A stretch of DNA of 64,000 nt from Pedobacter schmidteae (GCF_900564155.1 NZ_LS999839.1:4771097-4835096), one strand, 5' to 3'. Shown: positions 25,245 through 34,329, numbered from the stretch's first letter. Translations and numbers: made by a program. Notes: generated by a model not told the origin, from the sequence alone.

Positions 25245-26366
25245 TTAACGATAGATATCTCTCATTTTAAAGTTAAACTGTGTCATGACCTGCCTGGTCA
25301 GTTCCCGGTATAAATCGTCATAAGAAGGCCTGTTCGAATAGTTTCCCCTTATGATAGACCAATCTCTTTCGCTCAGGGCCCTCGAGTCTCCCCTGTATTT
25401 ACCAGTAAGGCTCTCCCAGGTGTATTGTGCAGGAATACGGTCGGACGCAACTATTTTTCTGGATACGGCATCTGTAATACGGTAATCCATCACTGCCCGC
25501 GAGTTGATTACGCGGCGGGTTACTGTAACTGTTGCAGAAACGGTAACGGTACTTTCGCTATTTGCCATTTTATCATTCTTTACCGGAATGCTTTTAGTAA
25601 CGGTATAAGAATAGGTATTGGTGGCCAGATTACTGAACCAGATGTTGTACATGTTGAGATCGATGAACTGGTCTACCCTCAGGTCCCTCGACTGCCTGTC
25701 ATTGATGCTATAAAACTGATAATATGATTTATTTCCTATAGAGTTAAGGTTCCACAGAATATCATCTTCAAAGAAACTTCCGTTAATGGAATAGGATCCA
25801 AAACGTTGATCGAGACGGTTTACCACCACATTGGTAATAGCAGCATCGTAAGCCTGTTGTTTTTTAGCAATCACATCTTTATAACCCGGCACATAGTTAT
25901 CAGCCATTTTCAGATAATCGTAAGCCTTCCTGGCGCTTAGGCGGTTATCTTTCTGAAGTAAAGTCAATCCTCTGTTATAAGCGGCTTCTGCGGCGTTACG
26001 GGCAGCATCCGTTAGTTCGGCACTATAATTTTTCGGCCGGAAAGTATTTAATTTTAAACCAGCATCTACGAATGCGTCATGCATTTTTTGCAAAGAAAGA
26101 TAACCATCGTAAACCACCCCAAGTTGCTCGGTTTTGCGTCCTCCCCCTACTTTTGCATTGGCAATATCCTGCTGGTACATACTGGCAGCTTCTTTATAGG
26201 CTTCCGGTAGAATCCGTGAAGCTTCCTGATTTGCGGAATTCTTTTTTAAATCATTTACGGCAGCATAAAAGGCCTTATCATATGCTCCTTTATCAAATAA
26301 TTTGCGGGTAGACTGACAGGAGAAAAGAAAGAGTGTTAACAGCAAAATGCTAAGGACAGGTTTCAT
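25245..26366 (-). CDS. TPR-like lipoprotein of unknown function
   Basis: 373 residues with a lipobox at Cys17 (LFLFSCQST). The N-terminal half is helical and TPR-like (KGAYDKAFYAAVNDLKK, AYDYLKMADNYVPGY). The C-terminal half is beta-rich with a run of Val/Thr (STVTVSATVTVTRRV), ending in RQVMTQFNFKMRDIYR. Similar lipoproteins are common and uncharacterised in Sphingobacteriaceae. It converges on the HxlR gene with 13 bases between. A periplasmic or outer-membrane role is inferred only from the signal. Confidence 0.75.
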   Translation of the reverse strand: MKPVLSILLLTLFLFSCQSTRKLFDKGAYDKAFYAAVNDLKKNSANQEASRILPEAYKEAASMYQQDIANAKVGGGRKTEQLGVVYDGYLSLQKMHDAFVDAGLKLNTFRPKNYSAELTDAARNAAEAAYNRGLTLLQKDNRLSARKAYDYLKMADNYVPGYKDVIAKKQQAYDAAITNVVVNRLDQRFGSYSINGSFFEDDILWNLNSIGNKSYYQFYSINDRQSRDLRVDQFIDLNMYNIWFSNLATNTYSYTVTKSIPVKNDKMANSESTVTVSATVTVTRRVINSRAVMDYRITDAVSRKIVASDRIPAQYTWESLTGKYRGDSRALSERDWSIIRGNYSNRPSYDDLYRELTRQVMTQFNFKMRDIYR

Positions 26367-26560
26367 CTGTATATAGTTTTAATGAAGTTACCATTTTTTT
26401 AGGTAAAAACCATGTCAAATCGCATGCATTCGGCATTCAGCCAATCGCGCCTATATTACCTGTTGCCAAAGACAAATGCCATCTGTTAAAAGAAAAAAAA
26501 TTGTGTTTTTAAATACCTGAGTAAAAACGATCAATTAAGAAACCTTAAATTGCCGATCAT

Positions 26561-26824
26561 ATGAAAAAAACTGCATTAATAATTGGCTGCATGGCTATTT
26601 TCTGTTCATCCTGTAAGGTTTTGCCTTTTACCAGGGAAAATAATTATATCTATCTACAGAAAAAAGTGGTTGTAAATAACAAATGGAAGTTGATCTGGAA
26701 AGATGATTTTAACGGATCTGTAATCGACAGTACCAAATGGAGCAAAATTCCAAAAGGGGGAAGCGACTGGAATAAGCATATGAGTAATGATACGGCATGT
26801 TATGCACAATTGAATGGAAAATAA
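26561..26824 (+). pseudogene. N-terminal remnant of a GH16 family lipoprotein
   Basis: 87 codons. After a lipoprotein signal (FCSSCKVLP, Cys18) comes WKLIWKDDFNGSVIDSTKW, the typical first strands of GH16 laminarinase/agarase-type enzymes, then a stop at NGK. The catalytic ExDxxE region, normally 80-150 residues later, is absent and does not reappear in any frame downstream. The gene is therefore a truncated GH16 fragment, not a working enzyme. Confidence 0.7.
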
Positions 26825-26923
26825 TTACATTTTTTCCATTTTGTTCGCAAAATAAGTAAGCGTTTGTCCTATATTGTGATTAACAAAAGTGAGTTGACCT
26901 ATAGCTTATGTGAATAATTTAAA

Positions 26924-27442
26924 ATGAAAAGCATGACAACATTTATTTTGATATTAACAACCCTTGCAACAGCGTTGATTGCGGGATTGTTTTATGCTTA
27001 CACCTGTTCTGTAAACCCTGGTTTGGCTAAATTATCAGATGAAGGCTATATACTGGCCATGCAATCCATTAACAGAGCCATTCTAAACCCGGTATTCTTT
27101 GCCAGCTTTATTGGCACTTTATTGTTATTACCGTTAAGTACCTGGCTACAGTACCAGTCGGGCGGCCGTTGTATTGCTTTTTACCTTTTATTTGCCGCAA
27201 CCCTTGTTTATGCTATTGGTACATTTGGAGTTACCATAACCGGGAATGTACCTTTGAATGAGGCACTCGATAAGTTTAATGTTAAATCTGCCAGTATAGA
27301 AGAAATTGCGATACAGCGGCAGCTATTTGAGATGCAGTGGAACAAGCTTAACAATATTCGCACCATCGCAAATATTGTCTCCCTGATCATGGTAATCATC
27401 GCTTGCATAAATGTGTCCAACAGTCAAAATGCAACTGGCTGA
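26924..27442 (+). CDS. DUF1772 (anthrone oxygenase family) membrane protein
   Basis: 172 residues with four membrane helices, an N-terminal FYAYTCSVNPGL motif and the middle NRAILNPVFFASFIG typical of DUF1772. Related fungal proteins are anthrone oxygenases; bacterial members are uncharacterised. Residues NVPLNEALD near position 108 match the conserved N-x-P-LN part of the family. The ATG at 26924 or 26933 could be the start. Single-gene unit after the GH16 remnant. Confidence 0.85.
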   Translation: MKSMTTFILILTTLATALIAGLFYAYTCSVNPGLAKLSDEGYILAMQSINRAILNPVFFASFIGTLLLLPLSTWLQYQSGGRCIAFYLLFAATLVYAIGTFGVTITGNVPLNEALDKFNVKSASIEEIAIQRQLFEMQWNKLNNIRTIANIVSLIMVIIACINVSNSQNATG

Positions 27443-27592
27443 GATCGTAAAATTTGATTACGAACAAATCAAACAAAAAAAGTATGGCATTTGTCAAGAT
27501 TTCATACCTCAGAACAACAAGAACTTATAAAATATAATTGACTGATAAGATTTTCTTAAATTTACTACTTTAAAAACCGGTAATTCTTTTTG

Positions 27593-28903
27593 ATGATCAA
27601 ATCTATTAGACGGCTGCATACCAAATTGATCGGCAGTATCGTTGACACACCACTCCAAGCCAGGATATTTCATGAAGTAAGTGTAATAGCTATGGTCGGT
27701 CTTCCTCTGGCATTACTGGTAAATACTTTTATAAAGGTGCCATTGGTCAATGTAGCGCTTTCGGCTACCTGGAGTATAATTGTAGCGATGTACATCAATT
27801 CCAGGTACTTTGGGAGATTGCAGCTTAGCTTCATTTTATTTAGTGTTGGCACGAGTGTGTTCATGGTATTCAATTACTTCATCAATTCAGGTATACACGG
27901 TCCCACATTAATACTTTACCTGCTCTCGCTGGTTTTTACATTGGCGGTAATGCCTACCCGGCAGTATGTATTATGGATGCTTATTAATGTGGGCATTGTT
28001 ATTGGCTTATTGCTGGTCGAATACTATAACGTCGAACTGATCAAAGTCACTTATATAAAGCGTAGTGATTTGTTTGTTGACATCGCAACGACTTATGTCT
28101 TTGTAGTTGCCTGTATAGGTGTCGTTCTATCTTATCTCATCAACAGTTATCAGCGGGAAAAGAATAATGCACTGAATGCTTCCCTGGCTTTAAAAGAAGC
28201 TAATGATTCCAAGACCAGGTTATTGTCTATTTTGTCTCATGACTTGCGTTCTCCGCTCAATTCCATTGCTATTTTCCTGGAGACACTTAATGAACATGGA
28301 TTGTCGGCAGAGGACCGTCGTTTTCTGGAAAGCAACCTACTTAACGAGACAAAAAACACACAAGTGATGTTACACAATTTATTAAACTGGACAAAATCGC
28401 AAATGGATGGTGGTATCAGCGTAAACATGGTGAACGTGAACTTATCTGAAGTCGTATCAACCTGTCTACTTGTGCAACAATCAGCAGCGGATATAAAAAA
28501 TGTTGTAATACGTGTGAATATTGATTCGTCAATTCAGCTCCGTGCCGACTTGGACATGCTGAAGCTGGTGATCAGAAATCTGATAAACAATGCGATAAAG
28601 TTTACACTACCTGAAGGAGAAATTCAGATCTACAGTTCCTATGATTTCGGCCATATCAGGTTACACATAACAGATAATGGTGTGGGCATTCCCATGACAA
28701 AGCAGAATGATCTTTTTAAGATGAATGCGGCCTCAACTTATGGGACAAATAACGAAAAAGGTGTAGGCCTGGGACTGATCTTGTGTAAAGAGTATACCGA
28801 GATGCAAAAAGGCAGGATTAGCTTCCATAGTGTACCTGGAAATGGAACAACATTCACATTGGAGTTTGCAGACGCTAATGGTCTAGCCGGTACTGATTCA
28901 TAA
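27593..28903 (+). CDS. Membrane sensor histidine kinase
   Basis: 436 residues. The N-terminal half has about six membrane helices (residues 25-190) with no recognised sensor domain. Then follow a short coiled coil, a HisKA domain with His216 in SHDLRSPLNS, and an HATPase domain with the N box (IRNLINNAIKF), G1 (DNGVGIP) and G2 (GVGLGLILCKEY). ATG at 27593; a TTG three bases earlier is also open. No response regulator gene is adjacent, so it is an orphan kinase here. It lies upstream of a Crp/Fnr gene on the same strand, 92 bases away. Confidence 0.93.
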   Translation: MIKSIRRLHTKLIGSIVDTPLQARIFHEVSVIAMVGLPLALLVNTFIKVPLVNVALSATWSIIVAMYINSRYFGRLQLSFILFSVGTSVFMVFNYFINSGIHGPTLILYLLSLVFTLAVMPTRQYVLWMLINVGIVIGLLLVEYYNVELIKVTYIKRSDLFVDIATTYVFVVACIGVVLSYLINSYQREKNNALNASLALKEANDSKTRLLSILSHDLRSPLNSIAIFLETLNEHGLSAEDRRFLESNLLNETKNTQVMLHNLLNWTKSQMDGGISVNMVNVNLSEVVSTCLLVQQSAADIKNVVIRVNIDSSIQLRADLDMLKLVIRNLINNAIKFTLPEGEIQIYSSYDFGHIRLHITDNGVGIPMTKQNDLFKMNAASTYGTNNEKGVGLGLILCKEYTEMQKGRISFHSVPGNGTTFTLEFADANGLAGTDS

Positions 28904-28995
28904 TGGAGCAATCGTTTAAACGAAAAAAGCCATCGGGCATCAAGCCCAAAACTACTAGCAATAATTGCTAACCAGATATCACAACAGTAATTGGT

Positions 28996-29562
28996 ATGAT
29001 AGAAAAACTAAAATATTTTCTTAAAAACAATACGAGCATTGCCGATAAACAAATTGACCAAATAAGTGAATGCTTCAGACCAAAGACAATAAAAAAAAAT
29101 ACCATATTACTTTCAGAGGGAGAAATTTGTAAAGAGTTATATTTTGTTCATAGCGGTTGTGTCCGGACATACTATTTAACTAAGCAGGGACATGAAAAAA
29201 CAAGGCACATTGCATTCGATAATTCCATTGTTACTTCGATTTCCAGCTTTATTTCTCAAAAGAGATCATTTGAATTTGTCGAAACACTCGAAAATTCTAA
29301 ACTGTATGCAATAAGTAATAAAGATTTTTATCAGTTGGTGTCAGATATCCCTTTATGGGGGGATTTTTACAGAATATTTTTAGAAATGGCTTATTTACAT
29401 CAAAATAAGAAGATAGAAAATCGCATAACACTTTCAGCTAAACAACGCTACGACAGGTTGATGAGTGAAGAACCAATGTTTATCCAACGACTTTCAAATA
29501 AAATCCTTGCTTCCTATCTTGACATTACACAAGAAACATTGAGCAGGCTTAAATCGAGATGA
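28996..29562 (+). CDS. Crp/Fnr family transcriptional regulator
   Basis: 188 residues. The cyclic-nucleotide-binding-like beta barrel is seen at about residues 25-115 (KKNTILLSEGEICKELYFVHSGCVRTYY). The C-terminal helix-turn-helix is short (NKILASYLDITQETLSRLKSR), ending right after the recognition helix, as is common for Bacteroidota members. No Fe-S cysteines of classical FNR are apparent. A TTGA-N6-TCAA box lies directly downstream, in front of the TPR gene, and is its most likely target. Confidence 0.92.
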   Translation: MIEKLKYFLKNNTSIADKQIDQISECFRPKTIKKNTILLSEGEICKELYFVHSGCVRTYYLTKQGHEKTRHIAFDNSIVTSISSFISQKRSFEFVETLENSKLYAISNKDFYQLVSDIPLWGDFYRIFLEMAYLHQNKKIENRITLSAKQRYDRLMSEEPMFIQRLSNKILASYLDITQETLSRLKSR

Positions 29563-29566
29563 TTTT

Positions 29567-29580
29567 TTGACCTACATCAA
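29567..29580 (+). promoter_or_regulatory. FNR/Crp-type box in front of the TPR gene
   Basis: TTGACCTACATCAA is a perfect TTGA-N6-TCAA dyad. A TAATTTTG -7 box lies at 29603-29610, so the dyad centre falls near -42 from the expected start, the class II activator position. It is probably bound by the Crp/Fnr protein encoded just upstream. Confidence 0.65.
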
Positions 29581-29636
29581 AGTATCTGGCGTTTTAGTGC
29601 TTTAATTTTGCCTGTACACATTTTAGACTAATTTAT

Positions 29637-30053
29637 ATGAATTTTGACCCAAATAACCACGTTGTTAAACTTTGTATTGAAGGTATGGACATTGAGGGCA
29701 GACCAGAAGAGGCAAGCAAACTATTTATTCAGGCTTGGAACGAAGCAACAAACGATTTTGAAAGATTTATCGCCGCTCATTATGTGGCAAGACATCAAAA
29801 GAGTATTGCGGACAAATTGAACTGGGATGAGATGGCGTTAAATTTAGCATTGAAAATAAATGATGATACGGTTAGCGGAGCTTACCCTTCACTTTATTTG
29901 AATATTGCTAAATGTTATGAAGATCTAGGCGATATTAAGAGTGCGAGTAAAAATTATCAATTAGCACTTTCGTTCACTGATAGGTTGTCTGACGATGGAT
30001 ATGGAAATATGATTAAAGGTGGTATTCTGAACGGAATTGAAAGATTAAGATAA
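29637..30053 (+). CDS. Tetratricopeptide-repeat protein, likely Crp/Fnr target
   Basis: 138 residues, soluble. The C-terminal half has a TPR pair (YPSLYLNIAKCYEDLGDIKSASKNYQLAL). The N-terminal part (ASKLFIQAWNEATNDFERFIAAHYVARHQ) is helical and conserved in small Bacteroidota TPR proteins of unknown function. Homologues are sometimes labelled rRNA adenine methyltransferase, but no methyltransferase motif is present. The FNR-type box 56 bases upstream suggests control by the neighbouring Crp/Fnr regulator. Confidence 0.8.
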   Translation: MNFDPNNHVVKLCIEGMDIEGRPEEASKLFIQAWNEATNDFERFIAAHYVARHQKSIADKLNWDEMALNLALKINDDTVSGAYPSLYLNIAKCYEDLGDIKSASKNYQLALSFTDRLSDDGYGNMIKGGILNGIERLR

Positions 30054-30091
30054 TCAACCAGGTTTTCAACAAACTCCAATCAAGAAAAATT

Positions 30092-30697
30092 ATGATTGAT
30101 AGAAACATAGTAATCAGAAATGGTATTTTACATAAAAATATAATGGCTAAGGCCGGACTTTATTCATATATATACAAAATAGTATTTTTTGAGAGAAGCG
30201 TAGCAATAATACGAACATCGCTTACATTGATATTTACATTCATATCTATGTTGGCATTCGCACAAAATCCCCGGTTGGAGAGTTTGAATAAAAAAATCCA
30301 GGATTGTATCACAATTGATATTAAAAATGTAAATGATTCAACAGCCTTTTATAGTTTGGCAATTAGAATAGAGATTAGGAAAACAAAAAACAGAACAATT
30401 GTGAATAACCTAGCTCTTAACGATAGTATTGGTAATGTACTGATTAAAAATTATGAGGGGTTGAAAAAACTGGATTATAGCTCTTTGGTTCCATTAGGTA
30501 AGAGTATTTTAATTATTCCGATTTCGGTGTTTGTAATAAACAATAAAAAGATTCACGACCATAGCATTTTGTTCAAAATGCTAGTTCCAAGAATAAATAA
30601 GCTGTTTGATTATGATCCAATTAAAAAAACAGCATTAAAAAGTTATATCTATATGAGTCCGTTACTGATTAGCATTGATAACACCGTTTATGATTAA
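30092..30697 (+). CDS. Secreted protein of unknown function
   Basis: 201 residues as an open frame. A signal peptide lies internally (ASLTLIFTFISMLAFAQN-like hydrophobic run, residues about 40-58, cleaved after AFAQ), so the true start may be a later Met such as MAKAGLY at residue 18. The mature part is Lys/Asn/Ile-rich with the segment LGKSILIIPISVFVINNKK. No family recognised. AT-rich compared with nearby genes. Confidence 0.55.
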   Translation: MIDRNIVIRNGILHKNIMAKAGLYSYIYKIVFFERSVAIIRTSLTLIFTFISMLAFAQNPRLESLNKKIQDCITIDIKNVNDSTAFYSLAIRIEIRKTKNRTIVNNLALNDSIGNVLIKNYEGLKKLDYSSLVPLGKSILIIPISVFVINNKKIHDHSILFKMLVPRINKLFDYDPIKKTALKSYIYMSPLLISIDNTVYD

Positions 30698-30759
30698 TTG
30701 GACCAACTTGAACATTAATTTAAGTGTTATCAACTAGATAACTTAATTCTATATTTTTT

Positions 30760-31047
30760 GTGATCTATTTAACAGCTGATTTGTTCTTGAAAAGATTTAT
30801 CTTCTTTATACTTTCTTTCCCGTTAATAACTGCTTATGCACAGCAGAACAATCATTATCCGAAAGAGCTTGCCGTCAATTTAAATCAAGCGGGGTATAAG
30901 GAGATTGTTAATTATCATGTCAAGTTAGCTGCTATTACAGAAAAAGCATCTGTTTATAAAATACAGGAAAATGTTTTTGCGCTTAATTTTTTAAAACGTA
31001 ATCCTCCCCTTTTATTACAAAAAACTCAACGAATCTCCGATTCTTGA
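30760..31047 (+). CDS. Small secreted protein, uncertain
   Basis: 95 codons from GTG, or about 88 from TTG at 30781, which gives a cleaner signal peptide (LKRFIFFILSFPLITAYAQQ). The mature part is about 65 residues with no recognised motif. It lacks an ATG and could be a fragment of a longer secreted protein. It follows the previous secreted protein by 62 bases on the same strand. Confidence 0.35.
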   Translation: MIYLTADLFLKRFIFFILSFPLITAYAQQNNHYPKELAVNLNQAGYKEIVNYHVKLAAITEKASVYKIQENVFALNFLKRNPPLLLQKTQRISDS

Positions 31048-31232
31048 AAACAGAAACAATGACAAATTTTAATGATTACCATCCTCTTTCATACCAATCA
31101 CCTTTCCTGCTTTTGCATTCCATTCTTCCGGCTCACAGCATCTGCTGGTAGACATTTCCGAGCGGATGACCTGCTCAAGAGAAAGTTCGAACCAGACCTG
31201 CCCTTCTGTTCGAATCCAAATAAATAAAACGA

Positions 31233-31258
31233 AAAAAGCCACCTATTGGTGGCTTTTT
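31233..31258 (-). terminator. Intrinsic terminator after tRNA-Lys
   Basis: A perfect 11-bp stem (31233-31243 with 31248-31258) with a 4-base loop directly after the encoded CCA of the minus-strand tRNA. The stem itself ends in a T run on the minus strand. Confidence 0.85.
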
Positions 31259-31333
31259 GGTGATCCCGCTGGGATTCGAACCCAGGACCACTACATTAAA
31301 AGTGTAATGCTCTACCAGCTGAGCTACGGAATC
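31258..31333 (-). tRNA. tRNA-Lys (anticodon UUU)
   Basis: A full cloverleaf on the minus strand. The 7-bp acceptor stem pairs 31327-31333 with 31262-31268. The D arm is AGCTCAGCTGGTAGAGC, the anticodon loop CTTTTAA reads UUU, and the T arm contains GGTTCGAATCC. The discriminator is A at 31261, followed by an encoded CCA (31258-31260). Confidence 0.97.
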
Positions 31334-31512
31334 ATTCCCTTTCTTAAAGGACTGCAAAGGTATAAAATTAACTGGAATTTTCATTCCAAAGAATCAGTTA
31401 ATTTCGTTAATCATTTTTTATGTATGTAAACAGTTGATTCATAGCAAAAAATAATTAGTCTAGTCCATATAAAATGTAAAGAAAATTAAATTCAAAAGTT
31501 AGAAACTAACGT

Positions 31513-32445
31513 TCAAGGCATTTCGATCACAATTTTTCCACGCACGCCATGTGCTTCAATTTCCTGATGGGCCTGCATAATCTTCTCCATAGGCAGCACT
31601 TTTTCAACAGACACCTTCAATTTTCCTTCAGCAAGCAATGATGAAATCTGCCGTAAGTCTTTCTTTGTAGGCGTCATCATAAACCATATCAACTCAATGT
31701 CCCTCTTTTTCGCATATTCAAGTGCCTTTGGGTCGTCTTTTGTGGATGAAGGTAGACAAACCACCCTACCACCTGGTTTCACACAACTAATGGTTCGGTA
31801 CAAGATCTCTCCACCCATGGTATCCATTGCGGCATCAAGCTCTCCCACCACGTCTTCAAACTTTTCATTTTTATAATCAATTGCCTGATCAACACCCAGT
31901 TGTTTTATAAAATCAATGTTCTTTTCGGAAGCAGTTCCGCTAACCGTGGCTCCGGCTATCCTGGCAAACTGCACCGCAAGATGACCAACCCCACCTGCCG
32001 CCGATTGTATCAAAACATGTTGTCCTGAACTGATCCTGAGGTGGTCATAAATGGCTTGCCAGGCAGTTAATGCAACCAAAGAAATGGCTCCTGCTTCTTC
32101 AAAAGAAGTATTTTCGGGCTTCTTGACAATAAAATCAGGATTGGCTACCGCATATTCGGCATAAGCGCCATTTGCAATTCCAAAAACAGCATCCCCTGCT
32201 TTAAATTCACGCACATTTTTACCTACCAGCTCAATTATCCCACTCACGTCTTTACCCAAAACTGCTGGCAGCTGAAGTGTTTTTGAAGAGATATGAGCGC
32301 CCGATCTGATCTTTGTGTCCACAGGATTAATTCCCGCTGTCCTTACCTTAATCAACACCTGGTCATCATTAATTACAGGTTTTGTCATTTCAACAATCTC
32401 CAGCTTATCAGCCGATCCAAACTCTTTTATTACAATTGCTTTCAT
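31513..32445 (-). CDS. NADP-dependent quinone-oxidoreductase-like MDR protein
   Basis: 310 residues of the medium-chain dehydrogenase/reductase superfamily, zinc-free quinone reductase type. The GroES-like N-terminus (AGINPVDTKIRSG, LGKDVSGIIELVG) and the nucleotide-binding motif AAGGVGHLAVQFARIAGA at about residue 148 are clear. No structural-zinc Cys cluster is seen. Cytoplasmic; probably reduces quinones or enones. It is the last gene of the minus-strand operon that begins with the ArsR regulator at 34214. Confidence 0.92.
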   Translation of the reverse strand: MKAIVIKEFGSADKLEIVEMTKPVINDDQVLIKVRTAGINPVDTKIRSGAHISSKTLQLPAVLGKDVSGIIELVGKNVREFKAGDAVFGIANGAYAEYAVANPDFIVKKPENTSFEEAGAISLVALTAWQAIYDHLRISSGQHVLIQSAAGGVGHLAVQFARIAGATVSGTASEKNIDFIKQLGVDQAIDYKNEKFEDVVGELDAAMDTMGGEILYRTISCVKPGGRVVCLPSSTKDDPKALEYAKKRDIELIWFMMTPTKKDLRQISSLLAEGKLKVSVEKVLPMEKIMQAHQEIEAHGVRGKIVIEMP

Positions 32446-32456
32446 ACTATGTATTT

Positions 32457-33023
32457 TTAAACGCGTAACGAACCACGGAACCCCCTGGCAGCATAGTAAG
32501 ATTCGGCACCGTTGTGATATATAAAAATATGTTCGTACCGGTAATCACCAAAAATAGCACCACCATGTTTTCTGATCTCAGCAGGTGTACTCAGCCAGCT
32601 TGACGTTTTGGTATCGAACTTACCAAACTGTTGCAGCTCCCGATATTGTTCTTCCGTTAAAATTTCAACGCCCATAGCCGCTGCCATGCCTAAAGCACTG
32701 TTTGCAGGTTTATGTTCTTTTCGCGACTCCAATGCATCGCCGTCATAGCACACGCTCCGGCGTCCCTTAGGGCTTTCGGCCGAACAGTCATAAAAAATAT
32801 ATTCGTCAGTTTTGTTGTCATAACCAACCACATCCGGCTCGCCTCCAGTCACTTCCATCTCATCCAATACCCACAATTTTTGGGGGCTGTCTGTCAATTT
32901 CGTTTGGATTTTAGTCCAATCCAAACCTTTATGGCGGCTCATATTTTTCTCAAAGCGTGCTTTCAGCACAGCCAATAATTCTTCTCTTTGTTCGGTCAGC
33001 AGTTCTTTTGTATGGTTTTTCAT
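32457..33023 (-). CDS. DUF4256 domain protein
   Basis: 188 residues, full length for DUF4256. Typical segments are LWVLDEMEVTGGEPDVVG, CYDGDALESRKEHKP, and AAAMGVEILTEEQYRELQ, ending in AARGFRGSLRV. No enzymatic role is established. It lies 11 bases before the quinone reductase gene and 12 after DoxX in a five-gene operon. Cytoplasmic. Confidence 0.9.
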   Translation of the reverse strand: MKNHTKELLTEQREELLAVLKARFEKNMSRHKGLDWTKIQTKLTDSPQKLWVLDEMEVTGGEPDVVGYDNKTDEYIFYDCSAESPKGRRSVCYDGDALESRKEHKPANSALGMAAAMGVEILTEEQYRELQQFGKFDTKTSSWLSTPAEIRKHGGAIFGDYRYEHIFIYHNGAESYYAARGFRGSLRV

Positions 33024-33035
33024 ATGCAGTACAAT

Positions 33036-33419
33036 TTATGGGTTAACTGAAATAATTCTTCTATCCGCAGGTCTGAAATACCAGGATACTACGGTCAGGA
33101 CAAGTAGCAATGTTGGTCCGAAAAGCTCTTTAGCTGCATCTGCCATGATCAAGTGAGACAGTATAGCTCCCGACATGGCAAAGAAGAAGCCAGCATAAGC
33201 CCATTCTTTTACTAATAGAGATTTAGGGATAAGCACAGCTATAATGCCCAAAATTTTCCAGACACCTAATATAGTCAGTAAATAGACAGGATAACCCAGA
33301 TGTGAAAAGTTTTTGACTTCCTGATCCATTTTTATCAATTGTACAATTCCGGTCGACAGCATGCCTAATGCAAGCCAAAGGGTGGCCACCCAGTAGATGA
33401 TTTTTTTACTTTTTGTCAT
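33036..33419 (-). CDS. DoxX-like family membrane protein
   Basis: 127 residues with four membrane helices: an N-terminal VATLWLALGMLSTGIVQL, a middle VYLLTILGVWKILGIIAVL, AGFFFAMSGAILSHLI, and LLLVLTVVSWYF. This is the DoxX-like (PF13564) pattern. The role is uncertain; related proteins take part in redox homeostasis. It sits between DUF4256 and AHSA1 in the operon, 6 bases after AHSA1. Confidence 0.9.
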   Translation of the reverse strand: MTKSKKIIYWVATLWLALGMLSTGIVQLIKMDQEVKNFSHLGYPVYLLTILGVWKILGIIAVLIPKSLLVKEWAYAGFFFAMSGAILSHLIMADAAKELFGPTLLLVLTVVSWYFRPADRRIISVNP

Positions 33420-33425
33420 GATATA

Positions 33426-33893
33426 TTATTTTAATTTGCTCACTATATCCTGTAACCGTTTATGCGCCATATTTAAGCCCTGGGCAAAAGGCAGAGCCAG
33501 CATCTTGTTTCTGAGCGCTACAGATCTATATACGATATGCATGGTCAGCTTGCTGGTATCGGCAGTAAGTTTTTCAAACTCCAGAAACTCCAGCTGAACA
33601 TCAAAAGGTGCATTTTCCATTTCAAATGTCCGGGTAATTTTCTGGTTTGGAACAAATTCGTGGAATACCCCATTAGCCTTAAATACCACATTTCCGTTTG
33701 CATCACTGGTTTCATATTGCCAGCTGCCATATTTTTTATTCTCCAGCTTCAAAACTTTCGTTCCCATCCATTGTTCCACAATTTCGGGCGCTGCATGCGC
33801 TTTAAAAAGCAGTTCTAATGGCAAATCAAATTCCCTTGTAATCAGTAAATCCTGTTTACCTTCCTCCGCATCGATTTTTGTTTTTTGTTCCAT
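33426..33893 (-). CDS. SRPBCC / AHSA1 domain protein
   Basis: 155 residues of the START-like AHSA1 fold. Matches are ITREFDLPLELLFKAHAAPEIVEQWMG at the start and GVFHEFVPNQKITRTFEME in the middle; the C-terminal helix is FAQGLNMAHKRLQDIVSKL. Usually a hydrophobic-ligand-binding protein. It starts 3 bases after the ArsR-type gene, a very common gene pair in Bacteroidota. Function unknown. Confidence 0.92.
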   Translation of the reverse strand: MEQKTKIDAEEGKQDLLITREFDLPLELLFKAHAAPEIVEQWMGTKVLKLENKKYGSWQYETSDANGNVVFKANGVFHEFVPNQKITRTFEMENAPFDVQLEFLEFEKLTADTSKLTMHIVYRSVALRNKMLALPFAQGLNMAHKRLQDIVSKLK

Positions 33894-33896
33894 AAA

Positions 33897-34214
33897 TTAA
33901 CCTTTGTAATTTTTCATGATATCTTCCAGTTTGTTAAACCTGTCATCCCACATTTTGCGGAATGGCTCAATAAAGTCGGCTACTTCTTTCATGTTTTTAG
34001 CATTTATGTGATAATAAATTTCCCTGCCGTTTTGTTTCTGTTCAAGCAATTCGCATTCAGTTAGAATTTGCAGGTGTTTGGAAACTGTTGGTCGTGCTGT
34101 CTCAAAATTTGAGGCTATAGCGCCGGCTGTCAGGCCTTGTGAAGCCACCAACAGCAGTATAGCCCTCCTTGTCGGGTCGGCTATGGCTTGAAATACATCT
34201 CGTCTTAAGTTCAT
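33897..34214 (-). CDS. ArsR/SmtB-type winged-helix repressor
   Basis: 105 residues. The winged helix [22 protein letters not shown]...[11 protein letters not shown] is followed by the wing [12 protein letters not shown]. Metal-binding Cys clusters of ArsR are absent, so it resembles the SdpR/YgaV-like autorepressor branch paired with AHSA1. It is the first gene of the five-gene operon (ArsR, AHSA1, DoxX, DUF4256, quinone reductase). It probably represses this operon. Confidence 0.93.
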   Translation of the reverse strand: MNLRRDVFQAIADPTRRAILLLVASQGLTAGAIASNFETARPTVSKHLQILTECELLEQKQNGREIYYHINAKNMKEVADFIEPFRKMWDDRFNKLEDIMKNYKG

Positions 34215-34290
34215 TATGTAGCTATTTGACTACAAATGTAAATGAAGCCATTTAACTACGCAAATTTTTCTAAAAAAATCTGTCTACTAA

Positions 34291-34329
34291 CAAAAAGCCC
34301 GGTCCTACTTTTGCATCGGGACCGGGCTT
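34291..34329 (-). terminator. Intrinsic terminator downstream of the 34474-35130 gene
   Basis: An 11-bp perfect GC-rich stem (34295-34305 with 34319-34329) followed on the minus strand by TTTTTG. It lies between the end of the minus-strand gene at 34474 and the ArsR operon. Confidence 0.88.

Noticed and set aside
31069-31242. Minus-strand open frame after tRNA-Lys (reads ELSLEQVIRSEM, GKVIGMKEDGNH)
   Set aside because: About 28-57 codons. The longer version would start inside the tRNA terminator, and the short one has no identifiable family. It may be a gene remnant, but I cannot support it.
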